From JAJDFU01 sp964595955 (GTDB lineage: Bacteria > Bacteroidota > Bacteroidia > Chitinophagales > Saprospiraceae): a stretch of 18,130 bases of DNA. Positions 14,610 to 18,130 of this stretch are shown here, one piece after another. Both the position numbers and the translations under genes were made by a program. The DNA lies in NCBI GenBank assembly GCA_964595955.1, contig CAZQSF010000081.1, positions 1 to 18,130 of the forward strand, read 5' to 3'. The stretch's first letter is position 1, and each line of letters begins with the position of its first letter. The notes under the pieces are model-generated. The model worked only from the letters and a program-made list of their open reading frames with translations. It was not told the DNA's origin and did not search any database.

Positions 14610-15893
14610 TCAAACCACGGTCTTTGCCCTGCTTACCGGATTGCCCAGGCCGGCCAGGTGCTCCAGTTCCTGCAAGGCGACTTCCTGTTCTTTATCCCGG
14701 CGGATCATCTTTCCCATCCGGACGCATTGCTTGCGAAAAGCTTTTTCCGTCAGCAACCTCTGTACGGCCCTCCGGATCTTTGCCGGCGAGGATTTCGGCG
14801 AAACCTTCAGGCCCAGTCCGGATCGCACAACCTTGATGGCGTTGTCGTGCTGATCCCGCCCCATGGGTACACACAGAACGGGCAGCTCGTGGGCCAGCGC
14901 ACGCATGAGCGTGCCGTGGCCGCCGTGCGTGATCACCAGGTCGGCCTGCGGAAAGACCTGGCTGTGGGGAACAAAGGATTCCAGGCACACATGCTCCGCC
15001 GGGGAAAAGTGCGCTTTCGCCATGGCCGGCCCCAAGGTCACCAGGGCCCGCACCGGAAGCTCTGCCAGCGCCTCCATGCAGCGCTCCATCACTTCCCGCT
15101 GATTCTGGAACGTAGTGGAAAAGCTGACCACCACCAAAGGCCTGTCGTCATCTGACGGCCAGGGGTTTTGCCAGCTGCCCGGATAATCGGGATCGTCGAG
15201 CACCGGGCCCGTGTAGCGCACGTTCTCCGGTGCCGGTTCAATCGGGTAGTCAAACCCGCGGCAGGTTTGTATGAAACGGCGGTCGGCCCCGTGGTACAAA
15301 TCCAGCACATCGCCGAGCGGTTCCAGCCCATAATGGCGGCGAAGCTCGTTGACCAAAGGAAGATACCGGTTCATCTGCCAGCGGAACAAGCGGGAGATCA
15401 GGCGATCTCTCCATTTGCCCGGCAGGGAGGTTCCCGGAGCGATGCCCATAACCCCCGGCGGCCGATTCGGTCCCGGCAGGTGCTCGGGCATGTGGTTGAG
15501 GATCACGGTGGGCACCCCCATGGCTTCCGCCGGAATGATCGCACCGGGCATCAGGCAGTCGGTGAGCAGCACATCCGTGGGCTCCGCTTCCAGGGCCGCT
15601 TGCGTCTCCTCGGCCGTAATGGCCATGGGTCCGAAAAGCAGACTGTCCAGGGCGGGCTTCGGGCTTTTCGAGTCGTAGTCTTTCAAAAGCACTTCCGCTC
15701 GATCCGAACGCGTAAAATGACGCCGAAACGGTATACATGATGCCCCAAGGCGTTCAACGGTTTCTTCCAGGCAGGGCTCGGTCAGCACCCGAACGCGATG
15801 TCCGCGGTCTGCCAGGCGGCGTGCCATTCCCAATACCGGGGGAAGGTTTCCCCCTCCTTCCCAGGTGACGAATAAGAACTGTTTTTTATCCAT
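14610..15893 (-). CDS. UDP-glycosyltransferase-like protein (GT1 family)
   Basis: This 427-residue GT-B fold protein resembles macrolide or other small-molecule glycosyltransferases. The C-terminal donor-binding region is typical: FVPHSQVFPQADLVITHGGH (307-326), then LPVLCVPMGRDQHDNA (337-352) with the Asp347-Gln348 pair that contacts the sugar. The N-terminus reads WEGGGNLPPVLGMARRLADR; the catalytic-base His common in GT1 enzymes (GHxxP) is Asn16 here. Some bacterial members share a GGGN-PP start, so a different base may be used. It starts 12 nt after the TetR stop, so the two genes form an operon. With the divergent RND efflux genes, a role in drug or metabolite modification or export is an inference. 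No signal peptide. Confidence 0.85.
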   Translation of the reverse strand: MDKKQFLFVTWEGGGNLPPVLGMARRLADRGHRVRVLTEPCLEETVERLGASCIPFRRHFTRSDRAEVLLKDYDSKSPKPALDSLLFGPMAITAEETQAALEAEPTDVLLTDCLMPGAIIPAEAMGVPTVILNHMPEHLPGPNRPPGVMGIAPGTSLPGKWRDRLISRLFRWQMNRYLPLVNELRRHYGLEPLGDVLDLYHGADRRFIQTCRGFDYPIEPAPENVRYTGPVLDDPDYPGSWQNPWPSDDDRPLVVVSFSTTFQNQREVMERCMEALAELPVRALVTLGPAMAKAHFSPAEHVCLESFVPHSQVFPQADLVITHGGHGTLMRALAHELPVLCVPMGRDQHDNAIKVVRSGLGLKVSPKSSPAKIRRAVQRLLTEKAFRKQCVRMGKMIRRDKEQEVALQELEHLAGLGNPVSRAKTVV

Positions 15894-15905
15894 GATCCAG
15901 CAGGT

Positions 15906-16505
15906 TTAGTCGTTTTCGATCAGGCTGTAGATAAGCCTCCGGAACACCTCCCTGACCTCCTCCGCACTGCGCCCGAGATCCCTGCGCAGGACTTTCCACA
16001 AATACACTTCGGTGGCGGCGTAGAGCGCGTCCAGCTTGCGGTCGTAATCCGGATGATCCGGCCCGGGAAGGTAGGGCTCGAATACCCGGGCCAGCCAGTT
16101 TCGGTGAAATTCGCGCGCCCCCCGCAGCATTTTCCCGAACAGGTCGAATTCCGATTCCGCGGCCAGGGTCCGGATGTTGGCATCGCCGTTCAGCTCGTAG
16201 TCTTCCATCAGTACCCGGATCACCTCCTCTACATCACCGGTAGGCACCTTCATCCGGTTGGTCCGGATATCGACCTCGTCATTGTTGATGCAGCTTTCGA
16301 ACAGCTGATCGCGCGAGCCGAAACGACGCAGTACCGTGCGAGAGGAGACCCCCGCCCGTTCGGCCACTTTCTCCAGCGTGATCTCGGGATAGGGCATCTC
16401 CCGCCACAGGTCAACGGTGGCCCGTTGAATGCGACGGGTGGTCTCTTCCATGGCTTCAGCCCGGGCTACCATTTGGTAGGATCGCGAGGGTTCCTTTGAT
16501 TTCAT
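15906..16505 (-). CDS. TetR/AcrR family transcriptional regulator
   Basis: This 199-residue protein has an N-terminal helix-turn-helix: ITLEKVAERAGVSSRTVLRR (42-61) with the following FGSRDQLF, a TetR signature. The C-terminal ligand domain is divergent, as usual. Start choice is uncertain: ATG 16505 lies only 4 nt after a perfect TATATTTG box, which implies a leaderless message, while ATG 16472 would leave a short leader and still keep the whole HTH. It is cotranscribed with the downstream glycosyltransferase (12-nt gap) and divergent from the RND efflux genes. The usual logic is autorepression plus repression of the pump, released by a pump substrate. Confidence 0.88.
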   Translation of the reverse strand: MKSKEPSRSYQMVARAEAMEETTRRIQRATVDLWREMPYPEITLEKVAERAGVSSRTVLRRFGSRDQLFESCINNDEVDIRTNRMKVPTGDVEEVIRVLMEDYELNGDANIRTLAAESEFDLFGKMLRGAREFHRNWLARVFEPYLPGPDHPDYDRKLDALYAATEVYLWKVLRRDLGRSAEEVREVFRRLIYSLIEND

Positions 16506-16557
16506 GTCACAAATATAGACACGAAATTTATTCGAGTCAACCTTTGTGACACGAAAT
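16505..16557. promoter_or_regulatory. Probable TetR operator region
   Basis: TGTCACAAA (16505-16513) and TTTGTGACA (16543-16551) form a perfect 9-bp inverted repeat that brackets the promoter. GACACGAAAT occurs twice, at 16518-16527 and 16548-16557, exactly 30 bp apart. The right-hand site TTTGTGACACGAAA is itself nearly palindromic. Bound dimers here would cover the -7 box and the -33 element. Binding by the neighbouring TetR is inferred. Confidence 0.6.
16510..16540 (-). promoter_or_regulatory. Promoter of the TetR-glycosyltransferase operon
   Basis: On the minus strand TTG (16540-16538), 20 nt, then TATATTTG (16517-16510) is an exact Bacteroidota promoter. Transcription would start at about 16507-16504, at or next to the ATG at 16505. 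Confidence 0.75.
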
Positions 16558-16729
16558 CTGGAAATTTTCTGGTTCCGATTGGTCAGCGGAATGTCGTCTT
16601 GAGGAATATGCCTATATTTCGCCTCGGCCCCGGGCTGTTTCAGGCGCTTGCCCATTCAATGGATTCGATAAAGAGCCTTCAAAGTGGAACCAGATCCGAG
16701 CATTTTCGGACCAGCATAATTCCTGCCCA

Positions 16730-17887
16730 ATGAGATACCAACTGAGCCGCCCCCTGCTTTTCGGGCTTGCACTGACCATGGTCCATTGCAGCAAGCCTGC
16801 TGAGCCGCCCCCTCCTCCGCCCCCCGAAGTATTGGTCGTAGAAGTGCAGCCCCAAGAGGTAGCTTTGGAACGCGACTTCGTCGGGCAGGTGTATGGCGTT
16901 GCCGATCTGCCGGTGCGCGCCCGGGTGGAAGGGTTTTTGCAGGGCATCCACTTCAAGGAAGGGCGCCGCGTGCGCAAAGGGCAATTGCTTTACACCATCG
17001 ACCCCCAGCCCTTCCAGGCCAATGTGGCCCGCTACGAAAGTCAATTGGCTGAAGCCGAGATCCGGGCCGTGCGCGCCCAGAACGAATTGGAGCGCATTGA
17101 ACCCCTGGCCAGGATCAACGCCGTCAGTAAAAGTGACCTGGATGCTGCGGTGGCCGAAAAAGGCGCCGCCGAAGCGGCCGTCGAAGCGGCTGAAGCCTCG
17201 CTCGAGCTGGCCCGCATCGAACTGGGCTATGCAAAGGTGACCGCACCGACCTCCGGCATCATCGGCAAAACCCAGGCCAAAGAAGGGGAGTTCGTCGGTC
17301 GCTCGCCCAACCCCGTCATTCTCAATACCGTTTCCCGAATTGATTCCGTGCTGGTGGAGTTCTTCATTCCCGAACGGGATTACCTCCAACTGGCCCGAGA
17401 GGTGGTGGAAAAGATCAAGACCGGCAACCTGAGAACGAATGATGAAAATTATCCCCTTCGGCTGATCTTGTCCGACGGCAGCATATATCCCTATCCCGGC
17501 CGGGTGCGGTTCTTGGACCGGGAGGTCAATCCCACCACCGGCTCCCTGCGGCTTCAGACCATCTTTCCGAATCCCGACCGGCTCATCCGTCCCGGCCAGT
17601 TCGCCAAAGTTCGGGTCGTGATGGACAAGCTGGATGAAGGCCTTCTCATCCCCCAGCGTTGCGTAAGCGAATTTCAGGGCCGGTTCAACGCCTATGTGGT
17701 GGCGCAGGACAGCGTGATCCAGCGCGAACTCACCCTGGGGCCCACCTATCGCGATTACTGGGTCGTGCTGGACGGGCTCGAGCCGGGCGACCGGGTGATC
17801 TATGAAGGCCTGCAACGGGTGCGACCGGGAGCCAGGGTGCAGTCCAAACTTCACGAATTCGTTTCTCAGGCTCCGGCCAAGCAATAA
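16730..17887 (+). CDS. RND efflux periplasmic adaptor (membrane fusion protein)
   Basis: This 385-residue AcrA/MexA-type adaptor should bridge an inner-membrane RND pump and an outer-membrane channel. The N-terminus LLFGLALTMVHC with Cys20 suggests a lipoprotein, although the lipobox is imperfect (His before Cys), and is followed by a proline run (EPPPPPPPE). The barrel-sandwich half LPVRARVEGFLQGIHFKEGR and RKGQLLYTIDPQPF precedes an alpha-helical hairpin (about 97-167, Ala/Glu rich), then KVTAPTSGIIGKT, the beta-barrel and the membrane-proximal domain (GLLIPQRCV). The pump gene starts 6 nt after the stop. A short TCCGA/TCGGA hairpin (16695-16710) lies 20 nt before the ATG. No clean promoter was found; TATATTTC at 16613-16620 is the nearest. 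Confidence 0.93.
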   Translation: MRYQLSRPLLFGLALTMVHCSKPAEPPPPPPPEVLVVEVQPQEVALERDFVGQVYGVADLPVRARVEGFLQGIHFKEGRRVRKGQLLYTIDPQPFQANVARYESQLAEAEIRAVRAQNELERIEPLARINAVSKSDLDAAVAEKGAAEAAVEAAEASLELARIELGYAKVTAPTSGIIGKTQAKEGEFVGRSPNPVILNTVSRIDSVLVEFFIPERDYLQLAREVVEKIKTGNLRTNDENYPLRLILSDGSIYPYPGRVRFLDREVNPTTGSLRLQTIFPNPDRLIRPGQFAKVRVVMDKLDEGLLIPQRCVSEFQGRFNAYVVAQDSVIQRELTLGPTYRDYWVVLDGLEPGDRVIYEGLQRVRPGARVQSKLHEFVSQAPAKQ

Positions 17888-17893
17888 GCCCGT

Positions 17894-18130
17894 ATGGAGG
17901 AGCAACCCAAGCATATATTTTTCGTCCGCCGTCCGATCGTGGCCATCGTGATCACTCTGTTTATGATCATCATCGGCGGCATATCGATCCTGGGGCTGCC
18001 CCTGGAGCAGTATCCCAACATCACCCCGCCGGTGGTTCGGGTGAGCGCCAACTACACCGGAGCCAGTGCGGTCAATGTTGAACAGTCGGTGGCCTCTCCC
18101 CTGGAGCAACAGATCAACGGGGTGGAGAAC
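17894..18130 (+). CDS. RND multidrug efflux permease, N-terminal part (cut by window end)
   Basis: Seventy-nine codons run open to the window edge. The protein starts MEEQPKHIFFVRRPIVAIVI, where FVRRP is the standard RND pump opening, continues through the first membrane helix (about 14-34), then GLPLEQYPNITPPVVRVSAN and the Y-x-GAS...V...V..PLEQ.INGVEN pattern of AcrB/MexB-type (HAE1) pumps. It is 6 nt from the adaptor gene, so the two are one operon. The remaining roughly 950 residues, and any outer-membrane factor, lie outside the window. Confidence 0.93.
   Translation, partial: MEEQPKHIFFVRRPIVAIVITLFMIIIGGISILGLPLEQYPNITPPVVRVSANYTGASAVNVEQSVASPLEQQINGVEN

Noticed and set aside
16613..16620. 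TATATTTC as the promoter of the RND operon
   Set aside because: The last base of the consensus is wrong and no TTG lies 19-21 nt upstream, so it is mentioned but not called.
16679..18109. Long minus-strand open frame opposite the RND genes
   Set aside because: Antisense of a well-supported adaptor and permease; no domain features.

Overview
The window looks like a chromosomal segment of a moderately high-GC member of the Bacteroidota, most likely in or near the Saprospiria (Lewinella/Phaeodactylibacter-like). The reasons are three good matches to the Bacteroidota promoter signature (TTG or TTTG, 19-21 nt, TAnnTTTG), mostly weak ribosome binding sites, a small glycine-tailed RRM protein, a DUF937/OmpA fusion, and an MtaB-type methylthiotransferase. 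The lineage is inferred from gene content and style only; no rRNA is present.

Layout: (1) 1-250 is a repeat-rich leader with four inverted repeats, ahead of a DUF937-TM-OmpA envelope protein (252-1472) that ends in a clear terminator. (2) An aldo/keto reductase (1587-2588) converges on an MtfA/M90-like membrane protein (2667-3503, minus) that has lost its zinc-protease residues. (3) A tRNA-Phe(GAA) and a 94-residue RRM protein follow, each with a recognisable promoter and terminator. (4) About 300 bp without a convincing gene holds a 99-bp near-perfect palindrome and a second hairpin. (5) mtaB (minus) is divergent from a tight two-gene module at 6045-11366: a SIR2-like protein with a probable C-terminal effector-associated domain, then a 1410-residue nSTAND-type NTPase with one membrane segment, about 14 WD40 blades and C-terminal TPR-like helices. 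(6) An AIM24/TIGR00266 protein, a possible small ORF and uvrB lie on the minus strand. (7) A TetR regulator and a GT1 glycosyltransferase form a minus-strand pair, divergent from an RND efflux adaptor and the start of its inner-membrane pump.

The most interesting part is the SIR2-like/nSTAND pair. The genes are 3 nt apart and probably translated together. Their domains are those of bacterial conflict or programmed-death systems: a STAND switch with a large propeller sensor and a separately encoded SIR2-fold partner. However, the SIR2-like protein lacks the residues expected for NAD hydrolysis (Phe where the catalytic His should be, and altered GAG and TTN-D motifs). It may be a non-enzymatic adaptor, or use other chemistry, rather than a standard NADase effector.

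The right end reads as a xenobiotic-response cassette: a TetR repressor, with a promoter embedded in inverted and direct repeats, faces an RND pump and shares its transcript with a glycosyltransferase that could modify small molecules. The remaining genes (uvrB, mtaB, tRNA, RRM) are housekeeping, so the SIR2/nSTAND module sits alone and not in an obvious defence island.
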